Made by a program: the position numbers and the translations under genes | NCBI GenBank assembly: GCA_032718475.1 | Contig: JAUCBJ010002131.1 | Location: 1 to 31,808 of the forward strand | DNA length: 31,808 bases | Reading direction: 5' to 3' | From: Nemertoderma westbladi | Lineage: Eukaryota; Xenacoelomorpha; Nemertodermatida; Nemertodermatidae | Notes under the pieces: generated by a model | Seen by the model: the letters and a program-made list of their open reading frames with translations, nothing else | Database searches by the model: none | Told to the model about the DNA's origin: nothing | Part shown: positions 8,458 to 18,961 of the stretch, one piece after another | How the letters are laid out: every line of letters starts with the position of its first letter | Position numbering within the stretch: position 1 is the first letter of the stretch

Positions 8458-11400
8458 ATGAGTCGAGAAGGAGAAGCGACACCGCCGCGGACCCCGGACG
8501 ACGATCTAACGATCCGCGAGGCCACGGCGAGACGGTATCAACCCACGACGCCGGATCCGTCGACGAACGATCCAGCGATCCAAGATGAGGGGGGCCGTCT
8601 ACAAGGAGAGGACGAGTCGGGAGTCGAAAGGGAGAAAGACAAGTCGACGCGGAGCGAGGGTCGACGTACCGATATCGCCGACCAGCCACAGGCCGAGGGC
8701 GATGGACGGCCCACCGGAACGGCGACGGTGGGGCCGCCGGTACAACGTCGGACCCGGAGAGATGGAGGAGAGGTCGGCGACGAGGACGTCGGGGTTTCTG
8801 ATCGACTTCGACGGGCCTACAACGCGACCCGGAAACTACTTAAGGAGGCCATAGAGGGGGCGAGGATAGACGAGGTAAAGTTGACAAAGGGACTAGGTGA
8901 GTCGGATAAACATTTTGGTTATCTAAAGCGTTTTGGGCAGGAAGAACTAGCCAGCGAGAGAGCGAGAGGGGTTGCCAGCGAACTGTTTGAACTATGGGAA
9001 TGTGGGGGTATGGAACCTAGCGTAGTGTACGTAGGTCCATACTTAGTCGGTGCCCGGGGAGTAAAATTAGTGGGTTGGAAGAGACCTGAGGAGGGCGAAT
9101 CCGAGGTTAAACCCGAGGATGCGGTCTCGTCGGTCGGAGGAAGTTCCGGGAGGCGGGGGAAAGTTGGTGGGACGGGGGGCGACGGGAGTCCGTCGCAACC
9201 GATAAGTCTGCTACATCCTCCGAAAAAGAAAGAAGGGTGCGGGAGATAAATCTGGCGTATGATTTAGAAATTGCGGAGCTAGCCCAGAGTGTTAGAGAGT
9301 GGGAAAGGGAGGATAGAGAGAGAGCCGAGAAGTGTAGAGATCAGGAGAGAGAGATAGAGAGTAAGCGCGTGCGGGATGATTTGCGTGCCCGACTAGAGTG
9401 GCTTACGCAATATCAAGCCAAACTGAATCAGCGCCGACTAGAACTGGCGCGGTTGGAACTATCAGAGAGTGAGACCCCACTTACATACACCGGGCGAGAG
9501 AACCAGAACTGGTGTAGCCGTACGGGCGGGGGGGGGGGGGGGTAGTAGTAGTACGTTAGAAATAGTTGATATTAATAGTACCATAGTAGATAACCCTAAT
9601 CCCTTTATTACAGGAAATATTTTACCCAGTAGGCCTAATTTAAATTTAAATTCAAATAATATTAGTTCAAATATTCAGAATAATTCAAGTAATTCTAATT
9701 TAAATAATTTAAATAATAATCCCGTCTCAGATCCTAATAATTTAATTGATTTAACAAATAATATTGGGAATGGTGCTATTAATATGAGCGTGTCGGACGT
9801 ACATAACCCGGCAGACGGGGGCCTGGTAGGCCACGCAGTTAATAGGCAGGAGGTGGCGGGGTTGAGCCAACCCGACGGCGGCCTGGTAGGCCACGTAGTT
9901 GGTAGGCAGGAGGTAGTGGGGTTGAGCCAACCCGAGGTGGGCCTGGTGGGCCACGCAGTAGTAGAGAGAGAGGCGGGGGTGAATAGACCCAGCCATAGTA
10001 AAGACAGTGCGTCGACTAGAGAGGGGTGTAGAGACGAAGTAAGAGATAGTGAAGTTAGATGTGGCGAGTGGGGGGGGGGGGCTACCGGCGCCCCAACACA
10101 TAAGGTTAGTGGCGAGAGAGGGGGGGCAGAGAATGCCCCACAAGAGGGGTGTAGAGGTGTAGTAAGAGATAGTGAAGTTAGAAGTGGCGGGTGGGGGGGG
10201 GGGGCTACGGGCACCCCACCGCGAGAGATTAGTAGCGAGAGGGGGGGGGGGCAGAGAGTGTCCCACAGGCGTCGGCGGATAATGCGCGGGCCGAGCTAGG
10301 TAAACCGCAACACCCGGCGACGGAGAGTAATAGGGGGATTGCGAGTATCCCCAGCGGCGTGCGATTGAGCAGAGAGAGGCAGGTTGACGTCGCGAGAGGG
10401 CAGACGAAGCGTCGAGCCCGATTAGAAGAGGGAAGAAGAACAATGGAGTTTAACCGGGAGGTCGACGAGAGATCTCACGAGCCGGAATACTGCACTGAAA
10501 AGAGAAGAAGAGGAGATAGTAGAAAAAGCGTCGCCACGAACGATAGGAGTGCGAGGACGGATAACGGACCGTCGATAGTAGAGATGGACTTAGGGAGTCA
10601 GTGGGGTCGAACTTCGGGAGATTGCCGTCGCCCCGGAGAAACGCACCGCACACCAAGAGAGGGGTACAGGACGTCCCAATATAAAGTCGAGAACAGGAGA
10701 GGGGATTGAAGAGAAGCTTCCCGACGGGATATAGCTGCCGATCGAGAGTGCGGTAGTCGTGGGGAGATTCGAGATTCAAGAAGATTAAACTTCGGTTCGA
10801 AAGGGCACATGCAGACTGCAGGACATACTGTAGGCCTTACTGCACATACTATTATAGGCCATGCTGGGAGAGTTATAATAGGCGATAGGGTAGCGCGAAC
10901 GACGGGATTAAACCCGGAAGCCGCGGAGTACATACCGGTAGGTAGGCAAGAAGTGGGTAGGCCTATATCGGTACAGCAGCATGACTATAATACACAGGGA
11001 CATAACATATATCCAGGGAAGGGGAGAGTTATTTGAGATAGATGTATGGGCCCCAATATATTAACATCAACCCCAGTACCAAACATACCGGCCGGGGGGG
11101 GGGGACAGGGTGACATTCCCCCATCACAATATCGACAATATACCCCAATAGGAGCAAGAACATCGAATTCCCTGGACGAGAACAGGTCGTGCGGACAGTC
11201 GCTACCACACGCGGCCATACAGGGGACTGCTAGTCCACAGCTAGCTGGTAGGGCCACACCGTGGCAGGGACAGAAAGAAAATAACACCAAAAATAAACAC
11301 AATCCCAATATACCCAGTAGGCCGAGTCTAGGCAATCGAAACACTAAATCGGTACATATAAACCTACGCGCGATACGTGAAGGACTATACAGGAAACGCT

Positions 11401-11612
11401 ATAATCCAGGATTCGAATGTCAATTACATCGGGACGGAACCCATAAGACCAGGAATTGTAAGCACTGGCAAGCGTTGCCCAAACGAGATCGTGTAGCCTA
11501 CACAGACGCAAACGGACTATGTCATCGATGTGTGGTAAAAGGACACAGATCTGGAGAGTGTTGGAAAGGGAGAGGATGTGAAAGGGGCAGAGAAGCCCAT
11601 GAGCAAACATAA
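8458..11612 (+). pseudogene. Element B Gag-like ORF, broken by frameshifts and stops
   Basis: ATG at 8458 starts a frame that runs to 9249. The coding trace then shifts near 9230, again in a G-run at 9526-9543, again in a G-run at 10241-10251, and carries in-frame stops at 10707 and 11034. Parts in order: a charged disordered N-terminus; a folded-looking segment (8790-9060); a Glu/Arg coiled coil (9240-9470); an Asn-rich stretch (9640-9780); Gly-rich tandem repeats (9810-10255); a basic region; and a zinc-knuckle cassette (11418-11600). The central knuckle is a perfect CX2CX4HX4C (near 11520-11561). The first has His in place of its second Cys. Spacing resembles the Gag of element A, which suggests BEL/Pao origin. 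As the LTRs are nearly identical, some damage may predate the last jump. Confidence 0.72.
9811..10255 (+). repeat. Tandem repeats inside the B Gag-like ORF
   Basis: Three units of about 63 bp (9811-9960) encode variants of GGLVGHAVNRQEVAGLSQP. They are followed by two units of about 120 bp (about 10014-10135 and 10137-10255), each with a G-homopolymer of 10 or more bases and the phrase VRDSEVR. The homopolymers are likely sites of length change and hence of frameshifts. Confidence 0.8.
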
Positions 11613-11949
11613 AGGAGCCGGGAAAGTAGAAGGAGGCGTGTTGCATACGCACGCGGGGCTGGCACGGTGCGAGGGGGCATTGCATGGACGGGCGTCGTGT
11701 ATACCGAGGTACGAGCGGGGGTCGTCGAGGCCTTTAATGCCAGCGCACATACGAAGGGGGAGGCCAGCAGAGGTAGTACCGAAGAGAGTGTGGCGAAGAG
11801 TTAGAGGGCGTATAGGAGGGCAGCGGGAGAGTGCCTACTGGAAGAAGGGGCACCTGAGAGTTTTTAGTCGTCCAAAGTTTTGGACTGAGGGGGGTGGGAA
11901 TGAGGGCGAGACGCCCTTCCCACGCATAAAATATAAAATAATTATTTAA
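11578..11949 (+). other. Short open frame after the B zinc knuckles, basic protein
   Basis: 123 codons in the frame +1 to the zinc-knuckle frame, overlapping its end and starting with ATG. It is rich in Arg, Lys, Gly and His, with no recognised domain. The overlap suggests either a continuation of Gag after one more frameshift or an accidental open frame in purine-rich DNA. It ends at the AT-rich stretch (about 11930-11970) that precedes the tandem repeats. Confidence 0.3.
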
Positions 11950-12005
11950 TTAAAAATAATTAAATAATAAAGTAGGTAGAAGTTAGGTAGTAAGAGAGTA
12001 GTACC

Positions 12006-12410
<405 letters not shown>

Positions 12411-13460
12411 GAGGTACGTAGTACCGGTGGTTAGTAGAGTTAGAGGTTAGTAAGAGGGTATGTAGTACCGGTTAGTAAGAGTAGAGTTGGAAGTTAGTAA
12501 GAGTAGTACCGTTAAGAGAGAGTTAGCAGAGTAGAGTTAGTAGTAGAGGTTGTGGGCACCGTAAGCGCCACGTAGAAAGTAGTAGCAGTAGAGGTTGTGG
12601 GCACCGTAAGCGCCATGTAGATAGAGTTAGTAGGGGATGCGCTGAACTTAGTGGGGCACGGGCGTGATGACGTGATTGATGTAAGAGCAGGGTATGTTAA
12701 TTAGGGTGGGTGCCGGGCACAAGAGGTGCCGGGCACAAAAGTTAGTAGAGAGTTAGTAGAGTTAGTTGAGTTAGTAGAGAGTTAGTAGAGTTAGTAAGAG
12801 TTAGTAGTAGTTCACATAATTAACGTACCCACTCTGCCGGCACTCAGAGCGTCACGTGCAGTCGAGTAGACGAAAGGGAGTAAGATGTAGAGAGTGTTAG
12901 AAGTAGTAGAGAGGGCACATAGGGTGCCAGAGAGTAGAATAGTAGAGAGGGCACATAGGGTGCCAGGTAGTAGAGTTAGAGAGTTAGAGGTAATAGAGTA
13001 GTTGAGACGGGCACATAGGGTGCCAGGTAGTAGAGTTAGAGAGTTAGAGGTAGTAGAGTAGTAGAGACGGGCACATAGGGTGCCAGGTAGTAGAGCTAGA
13101 GAGTTAGAGAGTAGAGTAGTAGAGACGGGCACATAGGGTGCCAGGTAGTAGAGTTAGAGAGTTAGAGGTAGTAGAGTAGTAGAGAGGGCACATAGGGTGC
13201 CAGGTAGTAGAGTAGTAGAGAGGGCACATAGGGTGCCAGACAGTAGAGTGGTCGTGGGCACCGTGAGCGCCACGTAGTTAGAAGAGTCGGTAAGAGTTAG
13301 AGAGAGTTAGTAGAAGTAGAGAGTTAGTAGGAGTTAGTTAGACTTAGTAGAGTTAAAGTTAGTAGGCTTAGAGAGATAGTTAGAGTTAGTAAGAGAGTCA
13401 GATAGTTAGCAAGTAAGTAGTAGGTAGATAGTATGATAGCACAGGGGTAGCTTTAGAAAT
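12411..13460 (+). repeat. Element B 3' tandem repeats (GGCAC...GTGCC minisatellite)
   Basis: Degenerate GTTAGTAGAG-type repeats surround a minisatellite at about 12903-13250 with a mostly 57-60-bp period. Each unit contains GGGCACATAGGGTGCCAG, in which GGCAC and GTGCC can pair; at least seven copies are visible. A second motif, GGGCACCGTAAGCGCCA(C/T)GTAG, occurs near 12555, 12597 and 13257. No coding potential. Confidence 0.85.
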
Positions 13461-13818
13461 TAGGGCCTTAGGGGGTGACAGAGAGTAGAGAGGTGATAGT
13501 GCGGAGTGCGAAGAGAGCGTGGGCGCAATTCAAGTGTGGGGGAGGAGAAGTGAGAGGAAGAGTGTGGGACGAGGAGGTCCGGGAGTATGCGAGAGTTAGG
13601 GTGAGAGTGGTGAAAGTGTTGGGGAAACAAAAATCGTGTGAGAGGAGCGCACGATCGGCCCGACACGAGTCGCCAGAGTGACATCATACCCATAGGGAGC
13701 GGCCTGGAAAGCCGACTCCAAGAAAATAATACCACCCCACGCCCGATACTAGATCGGGATCCAGCGGAATTGTAGCGCACTTGAGTTGGATGCTATCTTC
13801 TTACCGGGAAGATAGCAT
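13461..13818 (+). other. Element B 3' end before the purine tract, unassigned
   Basis: Purine-rich sequence with a short frame (13475-13681) that has no recognisable domain. It includes an inverted repeat GCTATCTTC...GAAGATAGC (about 13791-13815) just before the purine tract. Nothing else can be assigned. Confidence 0.5.
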
Positions 13819-13827
13819 GGGGGGGAG
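13819..13827 (+). promoter_or_regulatory. Polypurine tract of element B
   Basis: GGGGGGGAG directly abuts the 3' LTR start TGTTAGCG, the expected place for plus-strand DNA priming in LTR elements. Confidence 0.75.
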
Positions 13828-14369
13828 TGTTAGCGTATTCAATTCCGCTAACACAAACCCATAAAGTAAGCCGTTAAGCAATATTGGGGGCCACGAGGTT
13901 GATTACCCAATCTCGTGTCACCCCAACAAAGTGGGAAGGAGAAACACACAATAGGGGTCAGGGGCCATACCCCTGACAGAGAGAGAATAGCAAGGGCGAA
14001 GGGAAGCACTTCAGAGGGGGGCAAAGGGTGCCAACAAGGATATTAGCCAATCAGGGGGGAAGAATCGACTAGGTACTGTAACAAGGCCAAACCGTGCAAT
14101 ATATATTACCGGTTGATGCAATACCCATTCAGTCATCTCAGTACAGTCAGGCAGATCGGTGACAGTTAAGACCATCACCGCCGTCACCAATATATACTAC
14201 CATATCATTACCGGTATACTGTGCTATCATTACTGCATTACTCCGTCTATCTCATATACATATTATCAACAATACTGGAAGAACGACAAACTCTTTTCTT
14301 TCATTCACACGGTGGGGACGCGTACGAAACAACACCGGATAAACCGGGATCCTCTCGGATCCCGTCACA
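13828..14369 (+). repeat. Element B 3' LTR
   Basis: 542 bp, same length as the 5' LTR with about seven substitutions. All five stem-loop inverted repeats and the TATA/initiator pair are preserved. It ends at CCCGTCACA and is followed by the target duplication AGTAG. Confidence 0.93.
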
Positions 14370-14374
14370 AGTAG

Positions 14375-15009
14375 AAAGACTCCCTACTATAGTAGATGAG
14401 CCTGAAATAATTAGGCCTGTTCTCGAAGCCACCCCTTCTGTGATAGAGACCCCTGTACTTCCAGAACCTAACTCTAAATTCCCTTTGCACAGTACTAAAC
14501 TACCTGTATCCAGTAGGACAGTTCCTCAGTCAACTCCGGTCCTGGACGCCGAGCGAGACATTAACAATTTGTCACCCGTCGTCCCTCGTCTACCCGCTAC
14601 TATGTTGGCGGCTCCCGCTTCGGTGGTAGAGTGGGTGGATGAGCGACGGCGGGGGATGGATATTCTCCTCGGGCAGATGGAGGAGAATCAGGCACGCTCC
14701 TCCCAGCAGGTCCGAGAGTTGGAGGGTACTGTTCAACAGTTAAAGGGAACATTAAGAGAGAGTAGGTTAGAATTGCAGGAAGTGCAGCAGAGTATCGCAT
14801 TAGAACGCGATAAGTTAGTAAATCTACAAAAGGGTATACCACCACCCTCTGTAACCATGTGTCAACCTGTTAGGTCTGAAGTATTTCATGCGCAAGGTGT
14901 GGAGCCTACACACATCTATACTGCTAGTGAAGTAGAAACTGCTATAGTAAACCCTATTAAGGGTAATTATAAACCTGTTGACAATGATATTCCATATAGA
15001 CCTATATAA
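14375..15009 (+). CDS. Element A ORF1, 3' part
   Basis: Continuation of ORF1 of element A after element B. Leaving out B plus one AGTAG copy, the frame continues without a break to TAA at 15007-15009. The segment is Pro/Thr/Ser-rich first, then has a clear coiled coil (about 14640-14830, rich in Glu, Gln, Leu and Arg), then a short tail. Open frame read from 14221 into this segment only runs through the B LTR and is not its real start. The coiled coil followed by the Gag domain in the next frame is the order seen within single BEL/Pao Gag proteins. ORF1 may therefore carry the N-terminal portion of a split Gag. Confidence 0.8.
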
Positions 15010-15052
15010 TCCAAGAAATTTATATACCGATAACTTGATATTAAATAACACG

Positions 15053-16555
15053 ATGGCCCAAGAAAGTTTTACGCGTCAAATGGCTAGAACCGAAGCCCGT
15101 CAAGCGGTAAAGGTGGGAGAGATCGTCAAGTTCAACGGAGATGAGATGAAATGGTTACCTTTTAATGAATATTATAAAGATAACATACAGAACTCTGTGC
15201 TATCTAACGGAGAGAAACTTAGATTCCTCATCGAGTGCTTGGAAGGATCTCCCAAGTTAATGGCGTTAAAGTTTATTGGACATCCAGATGGATTAAGACA
15301 AGTTTGGGATACACTAAACATCAGGTATGGTAATAGGAATAACATAGCTAGGTATTTGTATGCGAAATTAGTAGCGCCACGAAAGTTTCTTAGCACCGGG
15401 ATTATAGAATTTTCCGATGAGATCCAGGACATTTGTAGACAATTAGATTGGCTAGGTAAGTCTCATGAGTATCAGAGTTCTATGGTTATTGGAGCTGTAG
15501 CATCTACCTTGCCAAAGGGTGGAGTGGGTACTCGTTGGGACAAAAGAGTTCTGTATATGATGGAACAACAACGAAGAGACCCTACCATGGCTGATCTCAT
15601 GTCATTCTTAGATGGAGGAGTAAAATTACAGCTCCTAAAGCAGTCCAGAGAGAAGACACTGGAAAATAAGGTAAGTGAGAAACCCGTTTCTAGGAGAAAG
15701 GTAACACCAGTGTGTTATACAGACGACGGCGAAAGCCAGGCCTCTCAAGAGGAGAACAACGGGAAAGACACCAAAAGATCTTACTATGTCAACAAAGCGC
15801 CTAAGGGCGTAAGTAAATTTAAGTCTCGAACTAGTGATAGGAGAGAACAGGTAACAAAAACTCCTCCTACTTCTCCTAAGAGAATTCATGTAAGAAAGCC
15901 TGAGGAAAGAACGAGTGTGCACAACACTACCAAAGGTAAAGTAAGTAACATCAAACCAAAATGTGCATTGTGTGACGGGCCCCACCGTTTAAGTGTGTGT
16001 GATGAATTCTTAAAGAAATCCCTAAAAGATAGGCGTGATGTCATGTGGGATAAGCGATTGTGTTATAATTGTCTCAGACAAGGACACCAACGGCGAACCT
16101 GTTACTCCGATGCGAGGTGTGCTAAGTGCGGCGCGAAACATCATATCTTGTTGCACACCGAATTTGAAAGAAACAGCCCGAGTCAGGTAAGTGAGTCCGA
16201 ACTACATGTCCAATTCAGTGATGTGAACGACACTGACCAAAGTTCTGAGATGGAAGGATTCTACACGGATGAATTCTCAGACAAAAACGAATCCTGTTAT
16301 CTAATAAACACCGCAGTGTATCGAGCACTTACGTATGAGACTGAAACCGATAGTGAGCTCCCCCTAACTATTCCTGACCGACAACCATCTTGGAAAGCGC
16401 CAACTTCCAATGTAGGAATCCGAGAATTTCCCGTAGTGCAGTCAAGAGTAGGTTGGTACTTCACTGGACCTTCCCGTAGGACACTCATGGAAAGGCTACC
16501 CAAAGATCAGGTCCATCAGGTGAGTGAATGGGAAGAAGACATTAGTGAGGGATAG
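15053..16555 (+). CDS. gag: Element A Gag, BEL/Pao type (DUF1759-like plus zinc knuckles)
   Basis: 500 codons from the ATG at 15053; an in-frame ATG at 14984 is an alternative that would overlap ORF1 by 26 nt. Residues about 22-190 resemble the DUF1759 domain of BEL/Pao Gag (FNGD...W..F at the start, then CLEG, WDTL..RYG and similar anchors). Residues about 304-372 form the typical cassette of three Cys/His clusters: CX2CX3HX4C, CX2CX4HX4C (from residue 337) and CX2CX4H (from residue 356). A basic, Ser/Thr-rich linker separates the two. Gag forms the particle shell and its knuckles bind the element RNA. The frame stops at TAG 16553-16555, but the Pol remnant lies in the same frame just beyond. 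Confidence 0.88.
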   Translation: MAQESFTRQMARTEARQAVKVGEIVKFNGDEMKWLPFNEYYKDNIQNSVLSNGEKLRFLIECLEGSPKLMALKFIGHPDGLRQVWDTLNIRYGNRNNIARYLYAKLVAPRKFLSTGIIEFSDEIQDICRQLDWLGKSHEYQSSMVIGAVASTLPKGGVGTRWDKRVLYMMEQQRRDPTMADLMSFLDGGVKLQLLKQSREKTLENKVSEKPVSRRKVTPVCYTDDGESQASQEENNGKDTKRSYYVNKAPKGVSKFKSRTSDRREQVTKTPPTSPKRIHVRKPEERTSVHNTTKGKVSNIKPKCALCDGPHRLSVCDEFLKKSLKDRRDVMWDKRLCYNCLRQGHQRRTCYSDARCAKCGAKHHILLHTEFERNSPSQVSESELHVQFSDVNDTDQSSEMEGFYTDEFSDKNESCYLINTAVYRALTYETETDSELPLTIPDRQPSWKAPTSNVGIREFPVVQSRVGWYFTGPSRRTLMERLPKDQVHQVSEWEEDISEG

Positions 16556-17254
16556 ACAACAACAACTGAGGGAACACCATACTCCTCAGATAATGACGAT
16601 ATTAACTCTAATGTAGATCAATGGAGACATTGCCTTGGGACGATTAATCCAGCCGACATCGCTTCCAGATGAGCAACTCCTCAAGAACTGATAGATACTC
16701 CAGACTGGTTAGGTGGACCCGACTTCCTAAGTAAAGAAGAGGATGAATGGCCTCCTCATCTCACCACGGCTGAGAATAGACAAGCCAAGGGAGCGGAGAT
16801 AGTCAAACCTAAAACCCGGACGAGTAAATCAAAGTTATTTAAACCCACGATTGATCTGTCTGTACTACACATTTCAGGGGACGACGCTGTGGGTCTAAAC
16901 TCCCCCGCCACAAATAACTCTGTTGTGGAAATCAGAGAAAGAGACTGGAAATCTGGAACACCAGACGTCTCGCAGGGACTCTCACCTCTCCTGCAGGGAG
17001 CGATAAACCACTATAGCTCCTGGAATCGGCTTTGTAAGGCCGTCGTGTATTTGAAGCGATGTTTCTATCGTCACTATTCCAGAACGAAGAGGAAACCTGG
17101 AATTGTATTCGAAACACAACAACTCAATCGCCCAGTTGGTCGTTTATGTTTACTGGAAAGAGACCGAGAACTGTCCGGAAACTATGGAAGGCAAGATACT
17201 CTTCCCACGACCACCTCCCTAATCCAACAAACATCTAGGGACTCCCCAACGTAA
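16556..17254 (+). pseudogene. pol: Element A Pol remnant (RNase H/integrase junction)
   Basis: In the same frame as Gag after its TAG. The motif NPADIASR (about 16646-16669), followed by EL...DWL.GP.FL and WP blocks, is typical of the end of the RNase H-like part of BEL/Pao Pol. A later SSWNRLCKAVVYLKR block (about 17017-17065) resembles the segment before the integrase zinc-binding region. A TGA at 16670-16672 stands where Gly is usual after NPAD..SR, one base change from GGA. Protease, reverse transcriptase, most of RNase H and the integrase core are missing, so a large internal deletion joined the end of Gag to this segment. Confidence 0.8.
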
Positions 17255-18961
17255 CAGCGTCTGGAGTGGGTGTGTGACTATATTATTTTATATTTTGTTT
17301 TTATTATTTTATATTTATGTATGTATTATTATGTAATTTTATTATAATCGTTTTCTTTAATTTTATTTAGTAGAATGTTATTTTAGCGATTATTTAGTAG
17401 ATTAGTGCAATATATATTAGTGTTTATTACTTACTTACTTATATTATATTATATATTTAGTGCAATGGCGAGAAATAATTCTTTTTCTCTTTCCTTACTG
17501 TCCGTATCATAATATAAATACGTGACTACAGTAAGATGAAATTTCCGTACTTATTAAAGTACAATAAAGCTCCTACTATACTCAAGTATTATTGGTAAGT
17601 AGAGTATTAGGAATGCAAAGTTCAGATCCTCGTGTCTCGGCTAAACCAAGCTCTGGGTAGACCTTGGAAACGACTTGCCTCTTCTCACTGACATTGCTTC
17701 TTGCAATATTGCTCTCCTACCGTATATTAAATAATACATATAGTAGCGTGATGTCCCTTTAACAGTAGCGTAAAACGCAAAATCAATCTGTTAAACCCTT
17801 TGACCATCTGTAATTCTAGTCGATTAAGATATCGCGGCACCCACCAATATACTTGAAAGACAAAATTCTAGAATCAATGGTTAACGTCCCCAGACATGTT
17901 CTGGAATAAACCAGTGCCCATCTTAAATATTAACTATTAATATTTATAAAATCTGTCAAACAAATACAATAGAGTAAATACTTAAAAGATAACTCTAGAA
18001 AATCTATAAATTAAAATCTGTTAAATTTTAGATCCTTTAAAATTCTAGTCGATTAAGATATCGTAGCACTTACCGATACTTTTAAAAGGACAAATTTCCT
18101 AGAATTAAGGATCCTAGTCCCCAGACATGCTCTGGAATAAAATTATGTCTGTTTTAATGATAAATAATAAAATTTACGGGAATAAATTTAAATTCATCTT
18201 TTTAATGAATTTGATAAATTGTCATTTTTATACAATTTATAACATTCCCAAAATTCCATTAATTAATAGATCATGGGAGCGGAGATTCACCCTATTATGT
18301 ATATTAGTGTGCGAGAATCTCCAATATATAGTCAATAGCCGATAAAATTCATAAAATCATGTATAAAGAAGAATATTGACAATTAAAGAATTACTATTAA
18401 ATAGCATCCCAGATCTGTATGCATGAGAATTACCCTAATTCTACTGCAAGCTTTCCATAATGTCACCATGGCAACAACCACGCTAGAATTAGAAGTGAGT
18501 TAAAAGAACAATAAAGCTTACCCCATTGAATAGCATAAGGAATAAATAGCACACTGCTAGTATCCAAGGATACATAATAATAACGTGGCATTCTGAAAGG
18601 CACTTGACTAACGGACAAATGGCCCGAATGTGTGCGGTTTGTGACAGTTGTGTGGAATTTGTGCGTTTATAGGTGAATGTTACTACTAAAGTGTGTTTAC
18701 AGTAGCGAGTCGCAGTTGTGAAAGTAGCTCTACCTCTGCAGTAAGAACCTGAAGTAAATCTAAGCCCTTGGGACGGACAGTGGAGTGACTCGCGCTGGTT
18801 GTTGTTGTCGTTGTGCAGCTACTATGTTGGCGATAGGCACATCGGCGACAGTACATCAGCGCTGAGGATCTTGCGCTGTCCGGGGGCCATGAGGGGTAGG
18901 CAGCGACGCCCGCTAGCCTAATTATAACTAATTATATTATTTATAAACTCATATAGCAGCT
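17255..18961 (+). other. Element A noncoding stretch between Pol remnant and ORF3
   Basis: AT-rich and without supported genes. It contains a two-copy direct repeat (about 17781-17921 and 18014-18151). At 18600-18960 is a GC-richer segment with GTTGTTGTTGTCGTTGTG that leads into the first ATG of the decayed ORF3. A 72-codon frame at 18127-18345 is AT-rich and has no resemblance to a known protein. Confidence 0.6.
17781..18151 (+). repeat. Two-copy direct repeat with CTAGTCGATTAAGATATCG
   Basis: About 140 bp occurs twice, roughly 231 bp apart. Shared blocks are AATTCTAGTCGATTAAGATA, GACAAA(a/t)TT..CTAGAAT and CCCCAGACATG(T/C)TCTGGAAT. The last is a near-palindrome (CCAGA...TCTGG). Its origin is unknown; it may be a fragment of another repeat or a duplicated regulatory block of element A. 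Confidence 0.75.

Noticed and set aside
9675-10443. Long antisense frames in element B
   Set aside because: Low-complexity Pro/Thr/Ser translations opposite the Gly-rich repeats; the plus strand carries the Gag-like trace and zinc knuckle.
12903-13250. CRISPR-like look of regular repeats (also 26698-27045)
   Set aside because: Units are contiguous tandem repeats without unique spacers, and the window is clearly eukaryotic.
14221-14374. Start of the 262-codon frame inside the B LTR
   Set aside because: The first part is LTR sequence read through by chance; the real coding sequence begins at 14375 as the continuation of ORF1.
17895-18135. Decamers AGACATGTTC and AGACATGCTC fitting a p53 half-site
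   Set aside because: Single half-sites about 230 bp apart inside a duplicated block; a response element needs two close half-sites.
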